Assembly: GCF_037893015.1 (NCBI RefSeq)
Contig: NC_133665.1
Span: 196,700,714 to 196,764,713, forward strand
Source of the DNA: Macrotis lagotis
Lineage: Eukaryota; Chordata; Mammalia; Peramelemorphia; Peramelidae
Direction of reading: 5' to 3'
DNA length: 64,000 nucleotides
The notes under the pieces were generated by a model. The model was not told the origin of the DNA. It saw nothing but the letters and a program-made list of their open reading frames with translations, and made no database searches. The position numbers and the translations under genes are program-made. Every line of letters begins with the position of its first letter. Position 1 is the first letter of the stretch. Positions 1-10,565 of the stretch are shown in pieces.

Positions 1-615
1 TCTGCTGACGCTGAGTGAGCCATCACTGCCAAGACGACTGTGTTCTGAAGGCACTGTCCCATGCAGGGAAGCCGGCCCACCTGCCTCCCCCATTGTGGTC
101 CTCAGAGAAGTTTGGATAGGAAAGGGAAATGAGCCCCAGGGTCAGAGAACTGGAGAGTAAGGAGGGCAGTAGAGGGGGCTCAGAGGTGGGCATCCTGAGA
201 GCGAGGAGAGGCCACCGAGGGAAAGGGAGGTGGGGGGACGGCCATGATGATGGTAGTGATGGCAGTGGCTGGGAGAGACAGGAGAGGGTCTCTCTGGGAT
301 CAGGAAGGCAGCCATTCTCTGCCAGGTGTCATCCTCTTCTTGGTTCTCAACTCTGTGTCCTCAATCTCAGGGACACAGAGGTGGAAGGGGAACTGGGAGG
401 GGAGTGTGGGACTGAAGCACCCTTGGCTCCCCCGTCTCTCCCTCTCCCCAAAGAGCGCAGTCCAGCAGAGCTGGAGAACCCAAGCTCTCGGCCTCCCTGC
501 TGCCATCCCATGTGCTCTCTGAGCATTGCGCCAAGGAAAAGATGGGGAGCCACCTCCTCCACTCAGCCACATGGGAAAAGCTGGTTTTGGATTCTCTCTC
601 TCTCTTGTCATTTAG

Positions 616-822
616 GTGGTAAGGTCCGCTGAAGAAGCAGCATCCATGCTGGCCACCTCCATTAGCCCAGAACAGTGCATCAAAGTGCTTTGTCCCATCA
701 TCCAGACAGCAGACTATCCCATCAACCTGGCCGCCATCAAGATGCAGACCAAGGTGATTGAAAGGGTGTCCAAAGAGACTCTGGCCCAGCTGCTCCCAGA
801 AATTGTGCCAGGCCTCATCCAG
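616..822 (+). CDS. CLASP2: CLASP2 exon, third from last
   Basis: 69 codons, phase 0 at both ends. The acceptor is ctcttgtcatttag before 616 and the donor gtaaggga follows 822. It encodes VVRSAEEAASML through PEIVPGLIQ, helical-repeat sequence of the C-terminal TOG-like domain. Confidence 0.95.
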
Positions 823-3800
823 GTAAGGGAAGCTCCAGCCAGCCACGTGTTGAAGCTGACCTCTGGGTCAATGAAAGACTGGGCTGGTCAGTCCTGCGAT
901 CCCCCCAAGAGGGAGGGTAGCTGGTAGGAAATGGAAACCAGTCCTGTGTCCATCCCTAGTGATGGTAGCACGTCCAAAGGGCTAGGGGGCCTGCCCTCCT
1001 GACCCCCAGGGACTGCAGATGGTCCTCCTCCCACCATGCCTGTCATTTTGTGGGCCTCCTGACCCACATCCCTGGTGGCTCAGCTGTTGTGCTGCCGAGA
1101 AGCACACCAGTGCCCATGAGCCCACGTTAGGAAGTCAATGCTTCCAAACATCTTATCATCCTTAGAGAGGCAGCATCAGAAGGCACTGAGCATAGTGGGG
1201 CTGGAGCTCCTCCCTACCACACCCCTCTGGGAACCCCACAGAAGGATCTTGGCAAGAAGATCTTCCCCCAGAGGACTTGGGGTCAGGCAAAAGTGGAAGA
1301 ATCATGGCACTGTCCCTGCCACCATATGTGTCCGTTGTGAGAGAAGCTGGAAGTCTTCCCGAAGCAGACCAGGGAGGAAGCGTGAGGCTATATAGCAGTG
1401 TCATCTCCCTGCTCCCCAAGGCCTCCTGCACATGTGGATGTGCAGCCAGAGGGGCTTGCCACCACCACCCTGGAAACCCATCCTCAGATAATTCATGCAA
1501 GTGGAAGGAAGACAAGACGTTGCTGGGTTCATGGACAATTTTAGAAAAGCACTTGACTGAACAGGGAGGGCCACCCTCGGACAGGAGCCTAGCCTGTGTG
1601 TGGGGAGAGGGGCCACAGTATCCCTCTGGTTGTCTGCCAGTCAGCCAGCTGGGGCCAAGAGGAAGGAATTTCCCGGTAGACTTGCTTGTTCTAGTGTTTT
1701 TCACTTAAGACATTAAAAAAATGTTGCCCATCTTTTTTGAAATTTCAAGTTCCAGATTCTCTCCTGACCTCTCCTCCTTTTTGAGATGTTGATGATAATG
1801 TGAAGTTGTGTTCCAAAAGAAAACAGACAAAATACAAAACAAGAATAAGGTTTTTACAAAGTCCGCTTTGACCAGTTCAGGATAGTCATGGATCACCATG
1901 TTACCAAGAAGAGCATGACGTCACCGCATTGCTCAGCTTCCGTTTGTACAAGTCTTTCCAGGCTTTTGGAAGTCCAGCCACTCAGGAGTTCTTCCCTCAC
2001 CACTCAGTTCTTCCTGCACATTTGTGCTCCATCACATTTCCCATAAGATTGGCATCCCCTCATTGTCCAGTTGTCTGTATGGGCCTTTCCCCCTTTTTGA
2101 TGATCCCTATGGAACCCAGACCTCAATGGGATATTGCTGACCCAGAGGGTGCGCACCCTTCAAGAGTGTTGAAGCTGTTCACAGTTCCATCAGTTTTCCC
2201 ACGCCCTGTCACATTAGCCAGTAACTGGGAGGAGTTTTTAATTTCCTTTCCCTAAGCAGTAATGATTTTAGAGTAGATTTTCATAGATGGCTTGGATTAT
2301 TTCAACAAACTTAGAAAATCTCTACCATCATTTAGGGGATGGATGGGGTGCTTCCCTCAGTGGCCGTGGCAATACACTGTGGCACAGCTCATCCACCTTT
2401 TCCATTTCTAGTGTTCCTGATGATCTCCTGTCTCTTGCTTGGGGTGGTTCTTTTTAGGGTTTTTGTTTTTGTTTTTGTTTTTTGCAAGGCAAATGGGGTT
2501 AAGTGGCTTGCCCAAGGCCACACAGAGAGGTAATTATTAAGTATGAGGCTGGATTTGAACTCAGGTACTCCTGACTCCAGGGCCAGTGCTCTATCCACCC
2601 TGCTGCCATGCCCCACCTTTGACCTCAAGGCTCCTTTCCCATCTACCTGGACTCCTCAGGTAGTCTGTCAGGAAAAGGCAACATCTTCAATGACACAGAA
2701 CTCACCGAGAGTGTTATTAGGTCATGAGATTCATTGGAACAAAAGGTACCCTAAAAACTTGCTCCTCTGACGTGGTGCCTTCCCCATTTATCAGACCATC
2801 AGGATTCCCTGAAAAATAGGAATGAGCATCTGTGGCCCCTGATTGCAGAGAACAGCAGAGAACCTTGCTTGTCAAAGGGTTTCCCATATAAGGGGGAACC
2901 CAGTGCTGATGACCTTGACTCCAAACACACAGAGACTCCTGCAGGAGAGCCATTGCCACAGGCCTTTGTCCAGGCGACCCTCGGGGGCCCCTGGGCCTCA
3001 GCTTGGCCTTGCTAGCCTCCTGCCCCGGCCATGTGACCGTGATATGTGGATTGCGTGATCGCTTGCCATCCTGAGCAGGCCAGACCCTGGGCCTCTGCCG
3101 ATACTCTGGGTCTGGAGGGGCCTGGAGAGAGAGACTCTGGTCCTAGTTCTCTTCTCACTCTCCTCCTAGGGTTATGACAACTCAGAGAGCAGCGTTCGGA
3201 AAGCTTGTGTCTTCTGTCTTGTGGCCATCCACGCCGTCATTGGCGATGAGCTGAAGCCCCACCTTAGCCAGCTTACAGGGAGCAAAGTAAGTGCAGAGCT
3301 AGGCCCTTTGGGGGTGGGAAGCTGACTGTCCAGGTCAGGGTCTCTGGCCTCTTTCCCCACCCCCTCACCTGATCTCTAAGGAGTCACTCTGTTTATCCCC
3401 CAACAAACACCCACAGTGAAAGGAGGAGGGGGAGCAGTCTGAGGCTTTTCTGGAGGGCCAGGGCTTAGGGAACTCAGAGCAGAGAAATGCCCTTTCTGGG
3501 TTCATGGTTTAACTTTTGAGGGGCCAATATCATCCTTCATAATGTGTCTGGGTACTGAGGGGCCCATGGAGAGAATGGTCAGTCAGCAGGCTTTGATTAA
3601 GGGCCTGCTGTATGCGAGGCTCAGGGTGTACACCATAGCTCATCAGCAGAGGAAGGAGCCCCTTCTTATAGGAAGTGGGGTCTTAGCTGGGACATGAGGG
3701 AGGCTCTCCCAGAGGTGCAGATATAGAGGGAGAGCCTTCCAGACCTGGGGTTCACCAGAGAAAATACCCCAAGTCAGGTGAGGAGGAGGAGCACAGGAGG

Positions 3801-4329
3801 AAGACTGAAAAAAGAGGTAGGGGCCCGGGAGAGAAGCCACTCCCTGGGGAGTTTGCAGTACCCCTTCCAGGGAAGGCCCAAGCAAAGGATGCCACCCCCT
3901 CTTGTGGCAGTACTCATGGCCCAGTCAAAGAAAGGGGAGAACAACATTGGGGGGCCATGTAGAACCTTGACCTCAGCCTTTGCTGCCAAGGACCTCCCCA
4001 CCTTTCTAGTCTCTTCCTCGTGACTTTTCACTTCTCTGGGTCCCCAGCACATAGCCCGGGGCCTGGCCATTCATCATCTTGTGCTCCATGAAAGGCCAGA
4101 GAGGATTTTGGGATCTGGGTGTGCTGCCCCCTCTGCCATGGCTGCGCTGCTGCCATGGGGGACAAGAGGTGTCTGCCCTCATGGCCAGTGTCTCCAGGCC
4201 AGCCAGTGAAGCGCGCTGTCTCTGTTCCCTCCACAGATGAAGCTGTTAAATCTATACATCAAGCGGGCACAGACAGGCTCTGGCGGGAGCGACCCTACCG
4301 CGGCCACTGACTTGCCAGCGCAGAGCTAG
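616..4329 (+). CDS. CLASP2: CLASP2, C-terminal end (last three coding exons; 5' part outside window)
   Basis: CLASP2 is a microtubule plus-end tracking protein that promotes rescue and stabilises microtubules at the cell cortex, Golgi and kinetochores; its C-terminal TOG-like region binds CLIP proteins and other partners. Exons 616-822, 3170-3286 and 4237-4329 join at codon boundaries (phase 0 throughout) and give the last 138 residues, ending at TAG 4327-4329. Seen directly: segments such as SPEQCIKVLCPIIQTADYP, KACVFCLVAIHAVIGDELK and MKLLNLYIKRAQTGSG, which are CLASP C-terminal signatures. The wording (CVFCLVA, VSKET, QTGSGGSDP) fits CLASP2 better than CLASP1 from remembered human sequences. 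All junctions have AG acceptors and GT donors. UBP1 follows on the same strand, the order known in human 3p22, which supports the orthology. The upstream exons lie left of the window. Confidence 0.95.
823..3169 (+). other. CLASP2: CLASP2 intron
   Basis: Intron of 2.3 kb with GT at 823 and AG at 3168-3169. It contains one antisense SINE (2460-2614). The open frames inside it, for example at 1162-1708 on both strands, have no recognisable protein character. Confidence 0.85.
2460..2614 (-). repeat. tRNA-headed marsupial SINE (WSINE1/MAR1-like)
   Basis: Antisense copy: a T-rich run, then tgcaaggcaaatggggttaa, then the reverse complement of the tRNA-like head (tgaactcaggtactcctgac, gtgctctatccac). 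It lies inside the CLASP2 intron. Confidence 0.85.
3170..3286 (+). CDS. CLASP2: CLASP2 penultimate coding exon
   Basis: 39 codons, phase 0 at both ends. The acceptor is cactctcctcctag and the donor is AAA|gtaagt. It begins GYDNSESSVRKACVF and ends HLSQLTGSK, strongly CLASP-like. Confidence 0.95.
4237..4329 (+). CDS. CLASP2: CLASP2 terminal coding exon
   Basis: 31 codons including the stop TAG. The acceptor is ttccctccacag. It starts MKLLNLYIKRAQTGSGG and ends DLPAQS. The hydrophilic tail is the least conserved part of the protein. Confidence 0.94.
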   Translation: MKLLNLYIKRAQTGSGGSDPTAATDLPAQS

Positions 4330-5530
4330 CAAGCACGAGGCTAAGCAGGACAACGGGGGGAGGGTGGGTGCTCTCAGGCCCGTGTTTGGACTCTGCCTTT
4401 TCCTCATTCTTGTTTTCTTTAACAGGCGGCTGGCTTCAGCCTGCATGTGCCCGTCGCAGTAGAGTGGTTCCAGATTCAAGGAAAACAGTATTAATATCGG
4501 TTAATGAATACAAAATAATTTTTAAACAATCCTAATTCGTTGTTTTACCAGTCCTCACTCCTGTCTTCCCATTAACTTTTGCCAGTGTTACGATTGTATA
4601 AATTTTTTAAATTGCTGATTAAACAGGAATGCTTTGAGCTTCACAAGTTTAAAATCTAAACCTTTTTACCTTTATTCAGCTGCAGAATATTTCTGTTACA
4701 ACTCTTGAGTTCTGTTGACTATCATGTCCTTTGCTAGAAACATGAAATGATGTGGAGAAAAAGCAAGACCCTTCCCAGCCGCCACTGGACCCTGTGGAGG
4801 TCACTCCTCAGTTTGTCCAGGGCTGGGGGAGGGGGGAGCCTCCAGACACTACTGACACTGGTGGACACAATCTGCCCTCGCAGGGCCTGCCTGGATCACG
4901 GGGCTGCAACTCACCCAGATGCTGTTGGGCATCCTGCAGGCCGAGACCGGGGGAGCCCAGGGAAGGGCCAGAGCTCTGTCCACCTCACCTCCCTTTGCTG
5001 ACTGCTCCACACACCTTGCACAACATTCTGGACAAAGGCCTGTCCTAAATAAGAAAGACTAGAGTGCTTTTTGGGTCTGGCCCGGCAGCACGCTCCTTCG
5101 CTCTCCCCTCTGTAGGCAGGTGCACTCTTGGGGGGCTGAGGAGAGAAAGCTGGTCCCCCGTCCTCGGCCATCACCTTCTCTACCTCTGCAGGGCTCGCTC
5201 TTCTCACCGAGCTGGCGCCCACACTGTCTGTCGTCCCGTGTTTGTGTCTGTGACTGTGCCAGACGCCACAGGGTCAGACAGCTCCCCAAGCAGCCTGCCA
5301 CCACCACCATGGCAGCTGAGTCAATATTAGAACTGGACGGAGAAACTCCTGAAAGCAGGAAGAATGTCCTGTCCTTTTTTCTTGCAACTCCATCAGGAAA
5401 GCACCTCACCCCCCCAACCCGACCCCTTCCCCGGCACATCACTTTCTTTTTAACTGTTAATGACATCGTGTATTTATAGTTCCGTGCTCTCCATTGTGCA
5501 TCCCTGGCAATAAAGTTGTACATAACATTA
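4330..5530 (+). other. CLASP2: CLASP2 3' untranslated region
   Basis: About 1.2 kb of non-coding sequence follows the TAG. The first part is AT-rich, with an ATTAAA at 4618-4623 as a possible proximal poly(A) signal. The distal part ends with a canonical AATAAA at 5509. No persuasive ORF is present. The end is placed roughly 15-20 nt after the AATAAA by rule. Confidence 0.75.
5509..5514 (+). terminator. CLASP2: CLASP2 poly(A) signal AATAAA
   Basis: Canonical hexamer about 1.18 kb after the stop codon, followed within 30-60 nt by a GT-rich stretch (gtggtgtttgtgtgtccttgtgtttg) that suits a downstream element. Confidence 0.75.
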
Positions 5531-5957
5531 CTTGAAACTAGAAAGTGGTGTTTGTGTGTCCTTGTGTTTGAAAGGGGAAAGAGGGCCTGTCTGGTATCCG
5601 GGGGACCAAAAAGCCTTCGGCCAGCCAGCTTAGCTTCAGTATTTAACTACTGGGTGGGTTGGAAGTTGTGGCTGGTGTCAGCACAGTGCAGGATGGACAA
5701 AGGAGGCAGTATGTGGGGAAAGAACAAAGGAAAACGGAACAAAGTATTGACCAGGTAGCCAAAGAAAATACCTGGGACTTCCCTTGTCCCACCCACCCCT
5801 GCCCTTGGGGGCCAAGGGAACAGGCTGAATCAAGAACTTGAGGGGGCTCAGTCTGTGTTCCCTCCAAAGCCCACCCTCCCCCCCACCCCGCTCTGGAGCA
5901 TCCGCATCCAGATCCTTCTTCCAGGGTGGTTCCCAGAACTGACCAGTCCTCAGCACA

Positions 5958-6206
5958 GTGCCTTTCTCATCTCAGTGATAAAGAAAACCCCCTTAGGTCC
6001 AGGGATGCTAGGGAGCTGGCCAGAAGCCCCACCTGGAGCCACGGGTTGGACAAGCCCTGGACAAGCCACAGAGCAGCACCCCTGCAGGGCCCTTCCCACT
6101 CTTCATCCATCATATTTCTTCCTCTTACCGAGCATCAAAAGACTCTGGATGTTGCAAGATGGAAACCTCTGGACCAGTGACCAAGGGAGCAGCAGTGACT
6201 ATCACC
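5958..6206 (+). repeat. Left arm of a large inverted repeat
   Basis: This ~250 bp segment matches the reverse complement of 6701-6950 with scattered mismatches. The shared parts include gctagggagctggccagaag, gcagggcccttcccactctt and gcaagatggaaacctctgga. The spacer is about 495 bp. Neither arm matches a repeat family I recognise. Confidence 0.85.
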
Positions 6207-6700
6207 GGACCCGGCCCCTCCTAAGGGAGCGGAGGCATCCCACTACTGGAGGGGCCACAATCCAGCTCCCCTCGGACACTCGCTGGGCCTCTTTACCTGG
6301 AAAAGGAACATTGAACCTGGCAGTGCCCAGGGCAGGGTCTTAGGGTCGGCCGTTCATCCTCATTTTGACCAACCCCAGGTACTCTAGGATATCTAGGGCT
6401 TTACAAGCCAAGTAGACAACCCAAACTTCTTGAAGAAAAAGGTAATTTTAAATCAAATTAGAAAATGCTAAATGAAAGTCCATTTACAAAGAAACGATCA
6501 AGAGGAGAGAGGATGTAAAGCATCCAAGTAAGCACAAGATTCCACAGAATGTCCCCAAGGTTCACAAATTATTAACTCGCATTAAATGAGTGCTGCTCAG
6601 AGTGAGAAGGATGAGTCTATGCCTGGAGAGGGGCCCGAGGGGAGGGTCCTCTGGTGCCTTCTGCTCTGGTCAAGCTAGAGTGCAGAACAGTGCTGAGGCC

Positions 6701-6950
6701 TGGTGATCGTCACTGCTGCTCCCTTGGGTCACTGGTCCAGAGGTTTCCATCTTGCAACATACAAAGTCTTTTGATGCTCGGTAAGAGGAAGAAATACGAT
6801 GATAGAAGAGTGGGAAGGGCCCTGCAGGGACGCCGCTCTGTGGCTTGCCAGGGCTTGTCAGAGCCGTGGCCCCAGGCAGGGCTTCTGGCCAGCTCCCTAG
6901 CGTTCCTGGTCTTAAGGGAATTTTCTTCATCTCTGAGATGACAAGGGCAC
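6701..6950 (-). repeat. Right arm of the inverted repeat
   Basis: Reverse-complement partner of 5958-6206. Alignment by eye is nearly continuous, with about one mismatch per 8-10 bases and a few short indels, for example around ttcatccatcatatttcttcc against tctatcatcgtatttcttcc. Confidence 0.85.
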
Positions 6951-7734
6951 CATCCTGAGTTCAGGGGACATGGGAGGCATAGGTCAGTCCCAGGCTGAGC
7001 CAGAGAGGCGGGTAATTTGGGAGTGGCCCCACTTAGCCCTTCTGGAGAAAGTGAGGTTCAGACTGAGGCTCGAAGGAAGCCCAGCAGTGGAGAAGAGAAC
7101 ATGGCGCCTGGGGAACCACTAATCAGGAGATGCTGGGAGTGTTGAGGGCCTGGAGTGATAACCTGGAGGCGAGAAGTGACTTCAGGAATATCAATTTGGC
7201 AGGTGAGCGGACAAGGGAGGCAGGCGACTCCCCCCCACCCCTGATTTCAGTTGTTCATGCTGGGGGGGTGGGGAGGGGTCTGCCCCAGTGGCACAAAAGG
7301 GGGAGTATCTCCCTGTGCTCCTTCGATCTTTGGCCTGATGCTCTGGGTTGCAGCCTCAGACAGTCTTCTGCTCCTTAAGGACAGAGGTCAAGCTGGCTGG
7401 AAAGAGGGAGAGAGTCTGGTGTCCAGTGGACGTATTGGAAAAGGGGAGATTTGATTTGTTTTGTACCTTATTTTGGATGCTGAACGTCCTAGACTGAGGA
7501 AGCAGTTGAAGTTGTTTTATCTTTGGTACATAATTTCCATTTCGAGGTTTGTCTAGTCCACTATCTTGTTGCTCACATGACACAAAAATCCTAGGAGAAT
7601 TTTTAAATAAACTTTTGACAAACCTAGGTCTACAATTTCATTGGGATGAAGACCCCTCCTCAGAAGGTGGCAAGTTGACAACTTCTCTAATCTATCATTT
7701 TAGTTGCCTGGAGCAGGTTAGGTGACTAATGTTA

Positions 7735-8007
7735 GATAGTGAATAAGAGTAGCAACCCTAAAGTCAAGAGGACCTGAGTTCAAATCCAGCCTCAGATTCA
7801 TGACACCTACTTAGCTGGGTGACCTTGGGCAAATCACTTAACCAAGGTCATTTCTAGTTGTCCTGATTCATATCTGGCCACTGGACCCAGATGACTCTGG
7901 AGGAGAAAGTGAAGCTGCTAACCCCTCCCCTCCATTCAAATCCAATTCACTTGCTTATCATGGCATCACTTCCAGGGTGTCATGGTCTTCTTTGACAATG
8001 AAGGACA
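7735..8007 (+). repeat. Composite SINE with RTE-like 3' tail
   Basis: Degraded tRNA-like head (gacctgagttcaaatccagc, gtgaccttgggcaaatcact), then a distinctive body (catatctggccactggaccc, ggaggagaaagtgaagctg) and a tail gtcatggtcttctttgacaa tgaaggaca. The same body and tail recur at 44267-44583. The tail resembles the end of the RTE-like LINE near 45760. Confidence 0.8.
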
Positions 8008-8128
8008 GGGGCAGCTAGGTGGCTCAGTTGATAGAGCACCAGCCCTGGAGTCAGGAGGATCTGAGTTCAAATCCAACTTCAGATACTTAATAATTACCTA
8101 GCTGTGTAGCTTTGGGCAAGTTACTTTG
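8008..8128 (+). repeat. tRNA-headed marsupial SINE (WSINE1-like), 3' truncated
   Basis: Begins ggggcagctaggtggctcag and runs through gagttcaaatcc to acctagctgtgtagctttgg. It abuts the end of the preceding SINE directly and lacks an A-tail. Confidence 0.85.
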
Positions 8129-9104
8129 ATGCAGAGAATTATGAATGGAGATGTCTACCTGGTCTGGGTCACTTAAGGGGGGAGGGATTTCTTCTTTTGC
8201 CCTCCATGCCCAGATTGGGCAAAGCTATAAAATCTGGGCTGTATCTCCACTGGGGCATCCAATCAGCTCTCCCTGGCTGTCTTCCTCCCTTTATTTCCCT
8301 CTCTCTGTCTCCATCTCCCAAGCAACCACGCCTAGCCTTTTGTTATCCACCCAGTCCTAAAGTGCTTGTTGACACTCCAGAAGAAAGAAAACTTTTAACC
8401 TGTTTACTTAAGTTATAGTCTGTAATGAAATCCTGAGCAGTTTTAAAATCCCAGGGAGCATGTGAATTCCTTCATCTTTCAGGAACCAACGGGTTTCTAT
8501 CTAACCCAAAATCCCAGCGGCTACAATTTAACTCCATTGCGTAACAAAAATTAAAAATAAAAAATTGCAAATGGTTAATAACCATAGGGGGAAATGCTCC
8601 AAATTGATGACAGAAAAGGGGCCTTAAATTCTTGGGGTTAGTTCTAAGTGATAAAGTCACAGGCTGACCCCAGAGGTACAAAAAGGTTAGGACTACTTCA
8701 CAAACCTGCAAACAGTTCACCTATTAAACTCAACTAGAGGCAGACTGAATAACAAAAATTGAAGCTAAAAAGGCTTGAGGGGAAAGAGGAAAGAATTGGG
8801 GTGGGGGCCTGAAGTGCCTGAGCTTGGACCCATGGAGACCCAGCATGTAACTGGGCCCATATTGGGAGTGACAAGCCCAGAAAGAAAAGCCCAGCCCAGA
8901 ATTTCCAGTGCTGGACACTGGAGGTAAAGAAAGACTCTCCACAACCAGGCCCATGGAGCAGGATTGGAGCTTGGGGGGCCACCCCCACCCAGGGAATAGC
9001 TGAGCACACTGCGATCCAGGGGCTCAAAGAGGCAATCTCTGCACTGAAGGCTGAGAAGTGTTCATGCAGGATGACTACATGGAAAGATTTACAAAAGGTG
9101 CTAC

Positions 9105-9248
9105 GGGGGCAGCTAGAGCGCTGGCCCCAGAGAAAGGAGGACCCGAGTTCAAATCCTGCCTCGGACCCTTAACCATTGCTTAACTCTGTGACCTTGGGTA
9201 AGTGACTCAAACCTTGCTGCCTTAAATAAATAAAAATTAAAAAAAAAA
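9105..9248 (+). repeat. tRNA-headed marsupial SINE, diverged
   Basis: Starts gggggcagctagagcgctgg, has cgagttcaaatcctgcctc and gtgaccttgggtaagtgact, and ends in an A-rich tail (aataaataaaaattaaaaaa). It is the last repeat before the CpG island. Confidence 0.8.
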
Positions 9249-9808
9249 TTGGCCACGGACAATGACATCCCCATCCAGAGGAAGAAAAACAAAAACAAAA
9301 GCAAAAAATCCCTTCAGAATCTGATGAAGACTATTTCTCACTTCTTATGTACTTCTTTGCCAGAGATGAATGAAGAACGCGTGGGGAGACCGGAACACGG
9401 CGGAATGGCAGGCGGCCAGCACGGTGTGGCGGCCGGCTCCCGCGCGGGGGGCCGGGGGGTGCCCCCGCGTGGCGTCCCCGCAGCCGGCTGTCGGGCCGGC
9501 TCCTGCCGCCTCTGGGGCTCAGCGCCACGCGCTCCTCGCCTCCCTCCGGCTCGGCGAGGAGGGGGGCTCCCAGACCCGAGGGTCCCCCAGGCCCCCTCCC
9601 CTATCCCGGGGGCGCTGCCCTGCGAGGACCCGTCGGGGAACGGAAGCTCCTCCCGAGCACGGGCGGCCTTCGGCCCCGCCCGGCGGGCACTGCCCCCTTC
9701 CAGCTCCCGTGCCCAGAGTCCAGCCCGGAGTTCACCGGTGGCGCGTGCGGCGTGGGGGGGAGGGGAGGGGAAGAAAGCCAGGCTCTTCCCGCCCCGCCCT
9801 CCGGCCGC

Positions 9809-9849
9809 CCAATGGCTCGCGCGCTAGCCCGGAAGGAGAGCTTCATTGG
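9809..9849. promoter_or_regulatory. UBP1: Opposed CCAAT boxes flanking an ETS motif
   Basis: CCAAT lies at 9809-9813 on the plus strand and ATTGG at 9845-9849, so a second CCAAT lies on the minus strand 36 bp away. CCGGAAG (ETS/GABPA type) lies between them at 9829-9835. NF-Y and ETS binding is inferred from the motifs only. Confidence 0.55.
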
Positions 9850-10100
9850 CCGGCTCTGCAGAACAGATGCGGGTTGGCTCCCCCCCCCACGGCACGCATG
9901 GCGTCCGCTCATTTCCGCCTTCCGTCAGCCGGCGGAAACTCCCTTACGTAGCCCGCCCCACCTGGAGAACTTTACTGGTCCGTTCCTCTGTCAATCTAGG
10001 AGAGGGAGGGGGAGGGGCGGCCTTCTCCAGGGGCGCGGGCCGTCCGTGAATAATCTGCCTAGGGAGCCCCGGGAGGCTCCGCCCCGCCTTCTAGGGGCTC

Positions 10101-10112
10101 TGCGCGTGCGCA
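10101..10112. promoter_or_regulatory. UBP1: NRF1-like palindrome TGCGCGTGCGCA
   Basis: One base from the NRF1 consensus TGCGCATGCGCA. It lies about 350 bp upstream of the UBP1 start codon in the CpG island, a usual place for this factor near a start site. Confidence 0.6.
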
Positions 10113-10165
10113 GGCTGCGGAGGTGGGTGGGACTAGCCGGAGCAGCGCGCAGGCGGAAGCGGAAG

Positions 10166-10196
10166 CGGCGGCGGCGGCGGCAGAGGCGGCGGCGGC
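10166..10196 (+). repeat. UBP1: CGG-rich trinucleotide tract in the UBP1 leader
   Basis: Interrupted run of CGG units (gcggcggcggcggcggcag aggcggcggcgg) just upstream of the upstream ORFs, probably transcribed as 5' UTR. A second run of GCC units (10432-10452) leads straight into the Kozak site. Confidence 0.75.
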
Positions 10197-10290
10197 CCAG
10201 TCCGAGGCGGCTCTCCGGGGGGCGGCTGGGGGCGCTGCCGGGGCCGGGGCTGAGGGCTGAGGCGGCCGGCGCCCCGCACGGGGCTCCGCC

Positions 10291-10359
10291 ATGCGCGCGG
10301 CGGGCCGGACCGGGCCCGGGGCCGGCGGCGGGCGGGCCGGGGCCGGGCGGGCGGCATGA
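10291..10359 (+). CDS. UBP1 upstream ORF 1 (22 codons plus stop)
   Basis: ATG at 10291 in the context tccgccATGc, ending TGA 10357-10359. It encodes a Gly/Ala/Arg-rich peptide starting MRAAGRTGPG, probably of no function in itself. Its stop overlaps the start of uORF 2 in the sequence ATGA. It is translated only if the transcription start lies upstream, which the promoter motifs suggest. Confidence 0.4.
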   Translation: MRAAGRTGPGAGGGRAGAGRAA

Positions 10360-10421
10360 GCGGGGCTGCGGCCCGCGGGCTGGGGGCGTCCGTGCCGCCG
10401 CGCCCCGCCCGGCCCCGCTGA
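10356..10421 (+). CDS. UBP1 upstream ORF 2 (21 codons plus stop)
   Basis: ATG at 10356 overlaps the uORF 1 stop by one-frame shift (ATGA). It ends TGA 10419-10421, 31 nt before the UBP1 ATG. The peptide is Pro/Arg/Ala-rich, starting [13 protein letters not shown]. The layout of two short uORFs just before the main start suggests leaky scanning or reinitiation control; this is inference. Confidence 0.4.
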   Translation: MSGAAARGLGASVPPRPARPR

Positions 10422-10452
10422 CCCCCGCCCGGCCGCCGCCGCCGCCGCCGCC

Positions 10453-10565
10453 ATGGCCTGGGTGCTGAAGATGGACGAGGCGGTGGAGGCGGGCCTGGTG
10501 CACGACTTCGACGCCAGCCTGTCGGGCATCGGGCAGGAGCTGGGCGCCGGCGCCTACAGCATGAG
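10453..10565 (+). CDS. UBP1: UBP1 coding exon 1
   Basis: ATG 10453 in gccgccATGg. It encodes [14 protein letters not shown] through ELGAGAYSM and ends in phase 2 (AG|gtgcgg). An alternative in-frame start upstream is blocked by the uORF stops. Confidence 0.95.

Larger units (their letters stand above)
5531..9380. other. CLASP2-UBP1 intergenic region
   Basis: About 3.8 kb between the CLASP2 poly(A) site and the UBP1 CpG island. It holds the inverted repeat pair at 5958-6206/6701-6950 and three SINEs (7735, 8008, 9105). No gene was recognised, and both flanking genes run left to right. Confidence 0.75.

Noticed and set aside
129-632. 167-codon frame running into the first CLASP2 exon
   Set aside because: The part before 616 is intron with no homology; the acceptor at 611-615 and the CLASP2 frame define the exon.
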